Shown here in pieces: positions 7,908 through 17,164 of a stretch of 59,862 nt of DNA (position 1 is the stretch's first letter; every line of letters begins with the position of its first letter). The position numbers and the translations under genes were made by a program. This DNA comes from Bradyrhizobium sp. 139 (lineage in GTDB: Bacteria > Pseudomonadota > Alphaproteobacteria > Rhizobiales > Xanthobacteraceae), in NCBI RefSeq assembly GCF_023074175.1, contig NZ_JADPKS010000026.1, positions 1-59,862 on the forward strand, read 5' to 3'. The notes beneath the pieces are model-generated. The model was given only the letters and a program-made list of their open reading frames with translations. It was not told the DNA's origin and did not search any database.

Positions 7908-7990
7908 ATGGCCGGGCTTGTCCCGGCCATCCACGCCTTTGACATCGGCGCGAAGCAACATGGATGCCCGGGACAAGCCCGGGCATGACG
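7908..7990. repeat. Extragenic palindrome between ruvC and ruvA
   Basis: A gtcatggccgggcttgtccc block and a near-complementary gggacaagcccgggcatgac block face each other across about 40 bases. This is a typical Bradyrhizobium extragenic palindrome and can fold as a long hairpin in the ruv transcript. No coding potential is evident. Confidence 0.75.
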
Positions 7991-8011
7991 GCCGTGACGT
8001 GTGGTGCCCGC

Positions 8012-8539
8012 TCATATCCCCACCACCTTCAACCTGAGCGCGGTGCTCTGGCGGTGATGGGCGTGGGTAATGGCGATGGCGAGCGCGTCGGCGGCGTCCG
8101 CGGACGGCGGCTCGGCCTTGGGCAGCAAAATCTTCAGCATCATCGCGATCTGCTGCTTGCCGGCGTGGCCGGCGCCGACCACGGTCTTCTTGACCTGGTT
8201 CGGCGCGTATTCGGCCACCGTGATGCCGAACATCGCCGGCGCCAGCATGGCGACGCCGCGGGCCTGGCCGAGCTTCAGCGTCGCGACACCGTCCTTGTTC
8301 ACAAAAGTCTGCTCGACCGCGGCTTCCATTGGCTGGTGACCGGAGAGGACGGCGGCGAGCCCCTCATGGATCGCGAGCAGCCGGGTTGCCAGCGGCAGGT
8401 CGTCCGGCGGTTCCACCGAGCCGCAGGCGACGTAGATCAAACGATTGCCCTCAGCCTCGATCACGCCCCAGCCGGTGCGGCGCAGGCCAGGGTCGATGCC
8501 GATGATGCGAACGGGGCCGCGAATCGGGAGCGCAGTCAT
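8012..8539 (-). CDS. ruvC: Holliday junction resolvase RuvC
   Basis: A 175-residue endonuclease that cuts Holliday junctions symmetrically. It has the RNase H-like fold with acidic residues D16 ([15 protein letters not shown]), E76 (AAVEQTF) and D148/D151 (SADAADALA). The region [16 protein letters not shown] is typical of the family. It is the first of the ruvC-ruvA-ruvB series, downstream of yebC on the same strand. I see no clear alphaproteobacterial LexA box directly upstream. Confidence 0.97.
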   Translation of the reverse strand: MTALPIRGPVRIIGIDPGLRRTGWGVIEAEGNRLIYVACGSVEPPDDLPLATRLLAIHEGLAAVLSGHQPMEAAVEQTFVNKDGVATLKLGQARGVAMLAPAMFGITVAEYAPNQVKKTVVGAGHAGKQQIAMMLKILLPKAEPPSADAADALAIAITHAHHRQSTALRLKVVGI

Positions 8540-8669
8540 GGGGCAGTGATAGCGGCTGGCCGCCGTGGGGGAAACAGAAACAGAACGGAAGTAACAGGGG
8601 AAGTGGGGTCTCCTCTTCGCCTCTCCCCCGCAAGAGCGGTGCGAGGGAGAGCACGGTCCACGGGAGTGC

Positions 8670-9416
8670 CTAGCCGCCCATCTTCGCCATCAGCGCGTCG
8701 GACACCTCGAAATTGGCGTAGACGTGCTGGACGTCGTCGTGCTCGTTGAGCAGGTCCATCAGCTTCAAGAGCTTCTCGCCGGTCTCATCGTCGACAGAGA
8801 GCGTATTCTGCGGCTTCCAGATCAGAGCGGCCTTGCGCGGCTCACCAAACTTGGCTTCCAGCGCCTTGGCGACGTCGCGATAGCTTTCGGTCGAGGCGTA
8901 GATCTCGTGGCCGCCTTCGCCGGACTGCACGTCGTCGGCGCCGGCCTCAATCGCGGCATCCAGCACCGCGTCGTCGGAGGCGACGCTACGGTCGTATTCG
9001 ATGATGCCGGTACGGTCGAACATGAAGGAGACCGAGCCGGTTTCGCCGAGGTTGCCGCCGGACTTGGTGAAGAAGGAGCGGATGTCGGAGGCGGCGCGGT
9101 TGCGGTTGTCGGTCAGCGCTTCGACGATGACGGCGACGCCGCCGGGGCCGTAACCCTCGTAGCGGATCTCTTCATAGTTCTCGCCCTCGTTGCCGAGCGC
9201 CTTCTTGACGGCGCGCTCGATATTGTCCTTCGGCATATTCTCCTGGCGCGCCGCGATGATGGCCGCACGCAGGCGCGGGTTCATGTTGGGATCGGGCGTC
9301 CCCAGTTTGGCCGCGACGGTGATTTCCCGTGCCAGCTTGCCGAACAGCTTCGACTTCTGCGCATCCTGCCGCCCCTTGCGGTGCATGATGTTTTTGAATT
9401 GGGAATGTCCGGCCAT
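8670..9416 (-). CDS. yebC: YebC/PmpR family translation or transcription factor
   Basis: A 248-residue YebC family protein that begins [18 protein letters not shown], the hallmark of the family, with YEGYGPGG near residue 105 and a normal length. YebC proteins have been described both as DNA-binding regulators and as ribosome-associated factors that relieve stalling at proline stretches. The position just upstream of ruvC is conserved in many proteobacteria. Confidence 0.95.
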   Translation of the reverse strand: MAGHSQFKNIMHRKGRQDAQKSKLFGKLAREITVAAKLGTPDPNMNPRLRAAIIAARQENMPKDNIERAVKKALGNEGENYEEIRYEGYGPGGVAVIVEALTDNRNRAASDIRSFFTKSGGNLGETGSVSFMFDRTGIIEYDRSVASDDAVLDAAIEAGADDVQSGEGGHEIYASTESYRDVAKALEAKFGEPRKAALIWKPQNTLSVDDETGEKLLKLMDLLNEHDDVQHVYANFEVSDALMAKMGG

Positions 9417-9622
9417 GCGTGATCTTCTCTAGGGAATCGTGCGCCATAGGTGAGCGTGGGAAGCGCGGCCTTATAGGCCGCCAACCCACCGGAATGAAAG
9501 AGGCTCTACGACTTTAAGGTAATAACGTAGTGCCCCGTGCCTGGATGTCAGGCGCCGTTAACCCTGATTTCATTCCAGCTTGCGAAAATAGCGTCCGCCC
9601 GTTCCCCGACAAGAGTGACCTG

Positions 9623-11371
9623 ATGGCGTTCGCATTATTTCGGAAGCGTCTGCGGGACTTGCCTGTGCCGGTGGCAACTCCACAGGCCGCGCAGTCGCCG
9701 GTCGATTTCGCTCCGGCCTCAGCCGCCGAGGGCGATTCCGCCACGGAAATCCTGGAACTGCTGGAACTCGAACTCGGCGCCATGATCCGTCAGCTCGAGC
9801 GCGCCGCCAATTCGGTCGCCGGCGGCGCGGAGGCGACCGCCACGACGCTTGCCGCCATCCGCGACCGCACCGACGCCCTGACCGGCCGGACCAGCGCCGC
9901 GCAATCGACCGCCTCCACCTTCGCCCATGCCGCCGACAAATTCACCCAATCCGCGCAGGGCATCGGCGCGCAGGTGCGCGAGGCCGGCAAGCTTGCCGAC
10001 GAAGCCAGCGCCGCGGCACAGGAAGCCCGCGCCAATGTCGACCGCCTGCGCGAGTCCTCGGCCGCGATCGGCAACGTCGTCAATTTGATCGCACAGATCG
10101 CGCGGCAGACGACACTGCTCGCGCTCAACTCGACCATCGAGGCCGCGCGTGCGGGCGCTGCGGGAAAAGGCTTTGCGGTCGTCGCCACCGAGGTCAAGGC
10201 ACTTGCGGTGCAGACCCAGGGCGCGACGGAGGAGATCACCAAAAAGATCGACGCGCTCCAGCGCGACGCCGCCGGCTCTGCGGACGCGGTACACCGCATC
10301 TCGCAGGCGATCGAGGCGATCCGCCCGGTATTCGAAACCGTCAACGGCGCGATCGCCGAACAGAACGCCACCACCAGCGAAGTCTCCGGCAACGCGACAA
10401 GCGCGTCGGAGTTCATCATCTCGGTCGGCGAAAGTGCGGCCGAGATCGATGCCGCGACCAAGGCCGCTGAGACCCACGGCGAGAACGTCGCCAGCGCCGG
10501 CAAGGCCGTGACCGCCTTCGCACAGAAACTGAAATCGCGCTGCGCCGTGCTGCTCCGCCAGAGCGAGCACGATGACCGCCGCAAGACCGAACGATTGCCG
10601 TGCCATCTCAAGCTTGAAACCGCGCGCGGCGTATGGCCGGTTTACGAGATCGCGATGGATGGCGTGCTGATCGGTGGGGCGGAGGCAGGCCGGCTTGCAC
10701 CGCAGGCAATGATCGAAGGCACCCTCGTCGACGTCGGCGCTTGCCGCCTGCGCGTGGTCGAACAATCCAAGGCCGGCGCCCGCGCGCAATTCGTCAATCC
10801 CGATGCCGAGCTCAAAGCGAAGGTCGAGGACAGGCTCTGGTCGATCCACGAAGAAAACACGGAGTTCGTCAGCCGTGCCATGGAGGCGGGCAACGCACTG
10901 ACCGGGATCTTCGAACAGGCGGTCGCGCGCGGCGAGGTCAGGATCGACGACCTCTTCGACACCGATTATGCCGAAATCGCCGGAACCAATCCGCAGCAAT
11001 ACCGCACTCGATATCTGGACTGGGCCGACCGCGCGCTGCCGCCGTTCCAGGAAGCGTTATTGGCGAAGGATCCGCGCATGGCATTCTGCGCGATGGTCGA
11101 TCGCAATGGATTCCTGCCGGTGCACAACAGGATCTATTCGCATCCGCAGCGGCCTGGCGATGCCGCCTGGAACACAGCCAATAGCCGCAACCGGCGGATC
11201 TTCAACGATCCGGCGGGATTGGCTGCCGCGCACAACCTGCGCTCGTATCTGGTCCAGAGCTATGCGCGTGACATGGGCAATGGGAATACGGTGATGATGC
11301 GCGAGATCGACGTCCCGATCCGCGTGCAGGGCCGGCACTGGGGCGGATTTAGGACGGCCTACAAGCTTTAG
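9623..11371 (+). CDS. Cytosolic methyl-accepting chemotaxis protein with degenerate PilZ segment and C-terminal sensor domain
   Basis: Started at MAFALFRKRL, the protein is 582 residues. No transmembrane segment is visible. Coiled coil and the MCP signalling domain come first, with the hairpin tip [16 protein letters not shown] and GFAVVATEVKALA near residues 170-200. A PilZ-like stretch follows (DDRRKTERLP), but its second c-di-GMP motif reads EIAMDG instead of (D/N)xSxxG. A C-terminal sensor domain of about 150 residues follows (DYAEIAGTNPQQY, NSRNRRIFND, GRHWGGFR). The domain order is inverted relative to classical receptors. It shares the sensor domain with the next gene. The ligand is unknown. 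Confidence 0.88.
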   Translation: MAFALFRKRLRDLPVPVATPQAAQSPVDFAPASAAEGDSATEILELLELELGAMIRQLERAANSVAGGAEATATTLAAIRDRTDALTGRTSAAQSTASTFAHAADKFTQSAQGIGAQVREAGKLADEASAAAQEARANVDRLRESSAAIGNVVNLIAQIARQTTLLALNSTIEAARAGAAGKGFAVVATEVKALAVQTQGATEEITKKIDALQRDAAGSADAVHRISQAIEAIRPVFETVNGAIAEQNATTSEVSGNATSASEFIISVGESAAEIDAATKAAETHGENVASAGKAVTAFAQKLKSRCAVLLRQSEHDDRRKTERLPCHLKLETARGVWPVYEIAMDGVLIGGAEAGRLAPQAMIEGTLVDVGACRLRVVEQSKAGARAQFVNPDAELKAKVEDRLWSIHEENTEFVSRAMEAGNALTGIFEQAVARGEVRIDDLFDTDYAEIAGTNPQQYRTRYLDWADRALPPFQEALLAKDPRMAFCAMVDRNGFLPVHNRIYSHPQRPGDAAWNTANSRNRRIFNDPAGLAAAHNLRSYLVQSYARDMGNGNTVMMREIDVPIRVQGRHWGGFRTAYKL

Positions 11372-11458
11372 AGCACGATTCAAACAAGCAGCCAAAGCGC
11401 GACAACAAGTTTCGCGCCTTCGTGCACGCTCAGGCAAGACGGCGACGAATCACCCTTT

Positions 11459-11488
11459 AGAATTGGAATGGGAAGAATTGGAATGGGA
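11459..11488 (+). repeat. Two-copy tandem repeat upstream of the second chemoreceptor
   Basis: The 15-base unit agaattggaatggga occurs twice in direct succession, about 50 bases before the chemoreceptor start at 11537. There are too few units for a CRISPR or VNTR call, but slippage here could alter the leader. Confidence 0.7.
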
Positions 11489-11536
11489 ATGCCGCAGGGG
11501 GCCGGCGAACGGCTCTGACTGGAGGACGCTCAAGAC

Positions 11537-12961
11537 ATGTCCGTCGTACAACTTGCCGTACTGGACACCGGCTCCAACCGGACACTTGCCGAACGTCTGA
11601 TCGACCAGCTCGCCGACCGCATCGGCGGTCTCGGCGTGGAGCTCGCCGACATCGCCGGCAACGTCCAGGAGGTCGCAAACCGTGTCGCGAACCAGTCCGA
11701 ACGGTTCCATCACCTCCAGAACACGGCCGAGACGATGGTCTCGGCCAATCACGACATCGCCAATGCATCACAAGCGGTGCAATCGACCGCATCAGCGGCG
11801 GTCGGTGAGATCGCGCAGTCGCGCGGCGCAGTCGACACCGCGGTCAGCCACATCTCCGGGCTCGTCGCAGCCGTGGAGCGGATCGAGGCGCGCTTGAGCG
11901 CCGTCGGCTCGGCGCTGGCGCAGGTGGCAAAAGTGTCCGGTTCGATCGAGGCGATCGCGAAGCAGACCAACCTGCTCGCGCTCAACGCCACCATCGAAGC
12001 GGCGCGCGCCGGCAATGCCGGCCGCGGATTTGCGGTGGTCGCAAGCGAAGTGAAGAACCTCGCGGAAGCCACCCGCCAGGCCACGCATCAGATCTCCGAC
12101 ACCGTGCGCGATCTCGACGGCCAGATCGAAGGCCTGATCAGCGAGAGCAGCGACGCCTCGCAGCGCGCCAAGACTGCCGGCGAAGGCGCCCAGCAGATCT
12201 CCGGCATCATCTCGCGGGTCCAGCAGGGCTTCGCCTCCGTGGAAGCGGAGATCAACAGCGTCACGCGCGCCGCGACCTCCAATCTCGGCCATTGCGACAC
12301 GGTCATCAGCGAGCTCAACGAGCTCGCCAAGGGCGTCGACCTGTCCTCGCGCGATCTCAAGAGTGCCGATCAGCGCGTGACGAAACTGCTCGACACGTCC
12401 GAAGCCCTGATCGCACTGATCGCCGACAGCGGCGTGGAGACGTCGGATGCGCCGCTGATCCGCGTCGCCGTCGAGACCGCAAAGCGGATCTCGGACGAGT
12501 TCGAAGCCGCAATCGACCGCGGCGAGATCACGCTCGACCAACTCATGGACGAGAACTACCGGGAAATCTCCGGCACCGATCCCAAGCAATACAATACCAA
12601 CTATGTCGAGTTCACCGACCGCGTGCTGCCCGCGATCCAGGACCCGATCCAGAAATCCGATCCCCGTATCGTGTTCTGCGTCGCCTGGGCCAGGAACGGC
12701 TATCTGCCCACGCACAACCCGAACTACCGCCTGCCGCAGGGCAAGGACCCCGTCTGGAATAACGCCAATTGCCGCAACCGCCGCCTGTTCACAGACCGTG
12801 CAGTGCAGAAGGTCGCGGCGAACACCAAGCCGTTCCTGCTCCAGACCTATCGCCGCGACATGGGCGGCGGGCAGTTCGTGCTGATGAAGGATCTGTCTTC
12901 ACCGATCATGATCCGCGGCAAGCACTGGGGCGCCTTCCGGATGGGTTTTCGGCAGAGCTGA
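11537..12961 (+). CDS. Cytosolic methyl-accepting chemotaxis protein with C-terminal sensor domain
   Basis: A 474-residue soluble receptor paralogous to the preceding gene. The MCP signalling domain has the tip [20 protein letters not shown] and [18 protein letters not shown] at about residues 145-190. The C-terminal sensor domain shows [25 protein letters not shown] and the closing [10 protein letters not shown]. It lacks the PilZ-like segment of its neighbour and any membrane helix. Receptors of this layout sense cytoplasmic signals and couple to CheA/CheW, which are not in this window. The start ATG at 11537 follows ggaggacg. Confidence 0.9.
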   Translation: MSVVQLAVLDTGSNRTLAERLIDQLADRIGGLGVELADIAGNVQEVANRVANQSERFHHLQNTAETMVSANHDIANASQAVQSTASAAVGEIAQSRGAVDTAVSHISGLVAAVERIEARLSAVGSALAQVAKVSGSIEAIAKQTNLLALNATIEAARAGNAGRGFAVVASEVKNLAEATRQATHQISDTVRDLDGQIEGLISESSDASQRAKTAGEGAQQISGIISRVQQGFASVEAEINSVTRAATSNLGHCDTVISELNELAKGVDLSSRDLKSADQRVTKLLDTSEALIALIADSGVETSDAPLIRVAVETAKRISDEFEAAIDRGEITLDQLMDENYREISGTDPKQYNTNYVEFTDRVLPAIQDPIQKSDPRIVFCVAWARNGYLPTHNPNYRLPQGKDPVWNNANCRNRRLFTDRAVQKVAANTKPFLLQTYRRDMGGGQFVLMKDLSSPIMIRGKHWGAFRMGFRQS

Positions 12962-13017
12962 CGGCCGCAGCGAGGCGCCTCGCCCGATGGCGCTCCGGCG
13001 CCCTGAATCAAAAAAGT

Positions 13018-13116
13018 TGAAAAACAACCCCATGCACAGTAGCCGGGACCAGCGAAATCAAGGGCTTGCGCGGGCAGCCGCGACGCGGTTTGACTCGTCG
13101 GGCAAAACAGGGGCAT
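13018..13116. repeat. Dispersed ~100-bp repeat, copy 1 (catgcacagtagccgg family)
   Basis: About 100 bases that begin with an aaaacaaccccatgcacag block and end cgtcgggcaaaacaggggcat. They recur with about 80 percent identity by eye at 36856-36950. The copy lies in the 550-base gap 12962-13511, in which I see no gene. The rest of that gap holds a degraded stretch with fragments of other Bradyrhizobium-style extragenic repeats (for example gtccgctctgcctctgatagcgg). Confidence 0.75.
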
Positions 13117-13511
13117 AATGCGAATATTCCGAAATCATCCACCCTTCCTTCCCCGTCTTGGGAGAAGGGAAGACAGCGTGCGATCCGTTGGGCACCAGAT
13201 GCGACCCGCGAGCGCGACTAGGGCATGTACCCATAAACCCGCGCTGCACTTCGTATGAGGTCCGCTCTGCCTCTGATAGCGGCGCGTTGGCGAACCTCAC
13301 CCTAGATCCGAATTGGGCCAATTGCGGAATTCACCCGGCTCCAGCCTTCATTCAATTCGCGCTGATACCGGCTGCCCGAACGATTTCGGCGCCTTATACG
13401 ATCGAGCGCCGGGATCTTACTGAGCCCTGGGCCGGACTAAGCGACCGGCTGTGAGACATCCAATGACTTCGCGACCTTGCATTGGCCCCCGCTCAGGACC
13501 CGTTTCCAAAC

Positions 13512-14018
13512 CTACTTGGCGCGTTTGTAGACAAGCTCCGAAGAGCCGCCAATGGACGTTGATGGGTTGGTGACCTTCAATTCGTCCGCAGCAATTGTGA
13601 ATCCTCGCGTCTGTTCGGTCTCTGCCCGATTTGGGAACGAACTGCCCTCAAATTTCAGCGTGTAGGTCTTTTTCGATTCGTCGACCGTGTACGTGCCAAA
13701 GTTGGCAATGCTTCCCTGTACCACGGCTTTGTTTTCCTCTGGCGTACCCTGTGCGCGGTTTTGCGTCGCAAACTTCGGAAGATCGGAGCGCACAATTTGC
13801 GACGAGAAGTATCCGTTCTCGGTGAAGATCAGGAGCCCTTTCGGCTTGGTGCCCCACGCCGGACTGCCGTCCGGAAGTTTTGTTGTCGAGGAGACGAACG
13901 TCCAGGTCCCCACGAGTTGCTCCTTGATCGACTTCTGCTGACCAACGACGTTGCTCGGCAGCAAAGCGACTCCCAACGCCATCAGTGCAGACATGCGGAA
14001 CACACTACGCCGATTCAT
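13512..14018 (-). CDS. Exported lipocalin-like domain protein
   Basis: A 168-residue protein with a signal peptide of about 26 residues (RRSVFRMSALMALGVALL, ending near NVVGQQ). The mature part resembles the lipocalin-like domain family: LVGTWTFVSS at the start of the barrel, GLLIFTENGYFSSQI, then a strand-rich region ending ELVYKR. Members are uncharacterised periplasmic or secreted proteins that may bind small hydrophobic ligands. It is divergent from the cupin-like gene at 14206, and the 187 bases between should hold both promoters. Confidence 0.75.
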   Translation of the reverse strand: MNRRSVFRMSALMALGVALLPSNVVGQQKSIKEQLVGTWTFVSSTTKLPDGSPAWGTKPKGLLIFTENGYFSSQIVRSDLPKFATQNRAQGTPEENKAVVQGSIANFGTYTVDESKKTYTLKFEGSSFPNRAETEQTRGFTIAADELKVTNPSTSIGGSSELVYKRAK

Positions 14019-14205
14019 GTTCTCCTCCTGTCTCGAATGGTGCGGAATGGATCGCGAATGCGGTCACAATTTCGCGGCCGCGCTTTTGGCGGCCACGGCG
14101 CATACTCCGGCAAAAATGGCTTTGACAGCGTGCCCGATCGGGCATCGAATGCTTGATACCGCCCGCGTCTCGTGGACGGTCAGCGAACCAAGTCGGGAGG
14201 AAATC

Positions 14206-14643
14206 ATGGGAGAAATCGACCGGCGATCTGCTCTGATGCTCGGTGTCGCGATAGCGGGAACTGTTCTTGTTGCAGCCAATCCAACGGTGGCTCAGCCTTA
14301 CCGACCCGATGAGGGCAAGGAGCTCGCCCCGGGCGTCCGACTAGTGGAGGTAAGCGAGCGCGAAGCGATGCATGGGCGCGACTCCGTACTCCCAGCCTAT
14401 AAGCGAATTAAGGTCGTTGACATAGTCTTCCAGCCGAAGGTAACGCACAAAGACGATGCCATGCGAAACGACATGGTCTGCCAGTGCCTCGACGGCGAAA
14501 TGCGGCTCGATCATCGCGATGGCCACCCGTTCACGGTCAAGAAAAACGACGTATGGACCTGTGTCAAAGGTGAACCAGAGGACACTGAGAACATAGGGAA
14601 TAGCGCCGCTATCATGCGAGTCATCAATCTGATGCCTGCCTGA
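14206..14643 (+). CDS. Exported cupin-like protein
   Basis: The start is ATG 14206, preceded by a strong gggaggaaat ribosome binding site. The frame extending back to 13951 has no protein character. The 145-residue product begins MGEIDRRSALMLGVAIAG, with twin arginine and a hydrophobic run, so Tat export is plausible. The mature part has the beta-strand pattern of a small cupin (VDIVFQPKVTHKDD, CQCLDGEMRLDH, FTVKKNDVWTCVKG). The catalytic role is unknown. Two Cys residues near CQC could bind metal. Confidence 0.65.
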   Translation: MGEIDRRSALMLGVAIAGTVLVAANPTVAQPYRPDEGKELAPGVRLVEVSEREAMHGRDSVLPAYKRIKVVDIVFQPKVTHKDDAMRNDMVCQCLDGEMRLDHRDGHPFTVKKNDVWTCVKGEPEDTENIGNSAAIMRVINLMPA

Positions 14644-14731
14644 GAAGATTGCGAGAGGGAATTCTCCTCCACCTCGCACCTATACGCGGTCCCGGCTCCA
14701 ACAAACGCTCTGCTGTCCCAATCACCAGGGA

Positions 14732-14765
14732 GGGTCCGCTTTGGGTCACAAGCGGCGGTCGGGGA
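14732..14765. repeat. Short extragenic palindrome (tccgctttgggtcacaagcgg type), copy 1
   Basis: A tccgctttgggtcacaagcgg segment forms an imperfect palindrome and recurs as tccgccttgggtcacaagccg at 15225-15248. Both flank the small DUF6494 gene. The 310-base gap 14644-14953 shows nothing else that I can support. Confidence 0.55.
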
Positions 14766-14953
14766 CAGCGCCAGCCGTGTCCGGTCCACCTCAAACGGCC
14801 GACCTTGCAGCCCCAGGTGTACTCTTCGCTCCGGGCCGACGTTGTAGGCAATCAGGTTGAGGAGAAAGTCGGCGGCGACGCGACTTGGGCCTCGATGTTT
14901 GGTCTTTGCTCGCCTCGTGTTAGACTTCGCCTGCCCGACCAGGGAGAACAGCC

Positions 14954-15154
14954 ATGACCGCCGAGTTCGATGAAGACCGCTTCAATATGGCTATCCGTAA
15001 ATTTCTGAAGCATGTCGGAGTTACATCGCAGCGTGAAATTGAGAACCTGGTGCGTAGCGGGGCGGTGAAAGGTGGCAAGCTCAAACTGCGAATGACCCTG
15101 TCCGCTGAGGGGACGCCGCTGAAACATGTAGTCGAGGAAACAATCGCACTCTGA
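14954..15154 (+). CDS. DUF6494 family small protein
   Basis: A 66-residue acidic-to-neutral protein with FNMAIRKFLKHVGVTSQRE and a closing VVEETIAL, matching my memory of the DUF6494 family. The ATG at 14954 follows ggagaacagcc. There is no signal peptide or membrane helix. Family members are small cytosolic proteins of unknown function. It stands alone between two short palindromic repeats. Confidence 0.75.
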   Translation: MTAEFDEDRFNMAIRKFLKHVGVTSQREIENLVRSGAVKGGKLKLRMTLSAEGTPLKHVVEETIAL

Positions 15155-15224
15155 CGATGTCCCGGCTGCCCCCGGCATTGCCGCCCTCTTGGTGGAGCAT
15201 TCAATCCTGTTGATTTCCAGCAAC

Positions 15225-15248
15225 GTCCGCCTTGGGTCACAAGCCGCC
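15225..15248. repeat. Short extragenic palindrome (tccgccttgggtcacaagccg type), copy 2
   Basis: Second copy of the element at 14732-14765, with two compensating changes that keep the arms nearly complementary. Compensating changes suggest selection on, or recent spread of, a foldable sequence. Confidence 0.5.
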
Positions 15249-15312
15249 GATCACGCTCAAGGTGGGAGACTTCCGCTTTGCGCTGGTAAGCTGACGTTTA
15301 TGAGTACACGCC

Positions 15313-16137
15313 CTAGCTCAACCAGAACTTCGGCGTCGTCGGCTCCAGCCTTCCGCCTGCGCGCACGGGCGCGATCCGCAGCGCAAGGCCTGTCGCATCA
15401 TCCGTCTCCACCGCAACGCCGCTCAGCGTCGCCGCGCCCGCCGCGGGCTCGAAGCGGCCCGAGGGAATCCCCGAGGTGAACCTGCGCAGCGGTTCTTCCT
15501 TCTGCATGCCGATGATGGAATCGTAGTCTCCGGTCATGCCGGCGTCGGTCATGTAGGCGGTGCCGCCGGACAGGATCTGGTGGTCGGCCGTCGGCACATG
15601 GGTGTGGGTGCCGACGACGAGGCTGGCGCGGCCGTCGCAGAAGAAGCCGATGCCCTGCTTTTCGCTGCTCGCCTCGCAATGGAAGTCGACGACGATGGCG
15701 TCGGCGGCAACGCCGAGCGGGCAGGCGCCGAGCTCGCGCTCCAGCGCCGCAAAGGGATCGTCGAACGGGGTCATGAAGACGCGGCCGAGCGCGTTGACGA
15801 CGAGCGCGTGCTTGCCGTTCTTGGTCTCGACCAGCGCAGCGCCGCGGCCGGGCGTGCCGCGCGGATAGTTCGCGGGCCGCACCAGGCGTTCGGCACGCTC
15901 GATGAACACCAGCGCCTCGCGCTGGTCCCAGGAATGGTTGCCGAGCGTCACCGCATCGGCGCCGGCATCGAGAAACTCCTGGTAGATCGCCTCGGTGATG
16001 CCGAAGCCGCCGGCGGAATTCTCGCCGTTGACGACGACGAAATCGAGCGACCAGTCCTTGACCATGCCGGGCAGATATTCGGCGATCGCCGTGCGCCCCG
16101 CACGGCCGACGACATCACCCACGAAGAGAATGCGCAA
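15313..16137 (-). CDS. YmdB-type metallophosphoesterase (TIGR00282 family)
   Basis: A 274-residue protein with MRILFVGDVVGRAGR (metal-binding D8), NGENSAGGFGI, TLGNHSWD and VVGTHTHVPTADHQIL, the complete motif set of YmdB-like phosphodiesterases. Characterised members hydrolyse 2',3'-cyclic nucleotides or cAMP. It is cytosolic. It overlaps the upstream 5-formyl-THF cyclo-ligase gene by 23 bases, so the two are cotranscribed, an arrangement common in this group. Confidence 0.92.
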   Translation of the reverse strand: MRILFVGDVVGRAGRTAIAEYLPGMVKDWSLDFVVVNGENSAGGFGITEAIYQEFLDAGADAVTLGNHSWDQREALVFIERAERLVRPANYPRGTPGRGAALVETKNGKHALVVNALGRVFMTPFDDPFAALERELGACPLGVAADAIVVDFHCEASSEKQGIGFFCDGRASLVVGTHTHVPTADHQILSGGTAYMTDAGMTGDYDSIIGMQKEEPLRRFTSGIPSGRFEPAAGAATLSGVAVETDDATGLALRIAPVRAGGRLEPTTPKFWLS

Positions 16138-16711
16138 CTTCAGAACTCCGGAAATCGAACACGTCCGATTCCGTTAGCACATAATCCAGCGCGACGTCGT
16201 GCGATAGTGCCGGAACCGCCTTGATCTCCTGCGCTGCAAAAGCAAGCCCGATGCCGACGATGTTCTTGGCCTTGCGCAGATGCGCGAAGGTGTGGTCGTA
16301 GTGCCCCGCGCCGTAGCCGATGCGATGGCCGAGACGGTCGAAGGCCGCGAGCGGCGTCAGCATGATGTCGGGGATGACTTCGCTTGCTGCCGGTGACGGT
16401 TCGGGAATGCCGAGCGGACCGAGCATCAGCCGGTCGTTCGGGTGGAAGATGCGGAAGACCAGCGACTGGCCGCGCGCGGTGACGCAGGGCAACGCGAGCT
16501 TTGCGCCCTCCTCGGCGAGCTTCTTCATCAGCGGCAGCGGATCGATCTCGCTGCGGATCGCCGAATAGCCGGAGACGATGCTGCCGGGCAAGAGCGTGAA
16601 CGGCAGCCCGCGCATGGCGAGCTTTGCGGCCGCGGCGATGCGCTTCTTCTCGCTCAGCGCGTCGCGCGCCGCGAGGGCTTTGGCACGGAGTTCGGCTTTG
16701 GAGTTGGACAT
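16115..16711 (-). CDS. 5-formyltetrahydrofolate cyclo-ligase
   Basis: A 198-residue enzyme started at MSNSKAELRAKALAARDAL. The longer frame to 16816 runs into a repeat. It converts 5-formyl-THF to 5,10-methenyl-THF with ATP. Family marks are SGYSAIRSEIDPLPL, PLAAFDRLGHRIGYGAGHYD near residues 135-155 (the signature), and VGIGLAFAAQE. The gene lies downstream of zapA and the 6S RNA locus on the same strand, a synteny conserved across proteobacteria. This supports both calls. Confidence 0.93.
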   Translation of the reverse strand: MSNSKAELRAKALAARDALSEKKRIAAAAKLAMRGLPFTLLPGSIVSGYSAIRSEIDPLPLMKKLAEEGAKLALPCVTARGQSLVFRIFHPNDRLMLGPLGIPEPSPAASEVIPDIMLTPLAAFDRLGHRIGYGAGHYDHTFAHLRKAKNIVGIGLAFAAQEIKAVPALSHDVALDYVLTESDVFDFRSSEVAHSLRG

Positions 16712-16744
16712 GCGCGTTTTCCCCCGAGGCAGATCCTGTCTACC

Positions 16745-16864
16745 GTCATCGTCCGCCTTGTGCGCCCTTGCGCACTGGGGCGGACGATCCAGTATTCCAG
16801 AGACGCTAGTGATCAAGCATCAACGCCGCGGCGTACTGGATGCCCCGCCTGCGCGGGGCATGAC
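16745..16864. repeat. Extragenic palindromic repeat (actggat...gcgggg family), copy 1
   Basis: Two hairpin-forming halves, gtccgcc...ggcggac and ccccgcctgcgcgggg, lie around an agtattcc/actggat centre. A related copy lies at 37014-37110. It sits between the cyclo-ligase gene and the 6S RNA locus. Confidence 0.6.
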
Positions 16865-16939
16865 ACCGAACTCGACCGCAGTCTGACGCGCAATTTCGAA
16901 GGCACTAACCATTCGACAGGCACGAACCGGAAGAAAACA

Positions 16940-17095
16940 ACAGTGCGAAGCCGCGGACGCCGTTGAAGCACTCGATCCCGGAGTTCCCTACGAAAGTAGG
17001 TGGGCACCATATGTCCGAGCCCACGGGCCCGGCCAGGGACAGTTCCCTAAAGGATCGATAAGGCCCCGGGGATATATGGCTCCGGACGCGCGTCG
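16940..17095 (-). ncRNA. ssrS: 6S RNA (ends approximate)
   Basis: The gap between zapA and the 5-formyl-THF cyclo-ligase gene is the conserved home of 6S RNA, which binds RNA polymerase holoenzyme. On the minus strand this stretch folds as a rod. GGAGCC (17078-17083) pairs with GGCUUC (16948-16953), GGAUCGA/UCGAUCC pairs at 17052-17058 and 16972-16978, and distal hairpins form from GUGGGC/GCCCAC (17000-17024) and CCUAC/GUAGG (16987-17000). The unpaired regions between the stems fit the open-promoter-like bubble. Exact ends cannot be set by eye. Confidence 0.65.
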
Positions 17096-17164
17096 CAGCC
17101 TCGCCCGCGTAATGTAACAACGATACTGACGAATCGCCAGCCCGTTGCACGGGCTTGCCCCCAA

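Noticed and set aside
11459..11488. Start of a CRISPR-like array
   Set aside because: Only two directly abutting 15-base units with no spacers.
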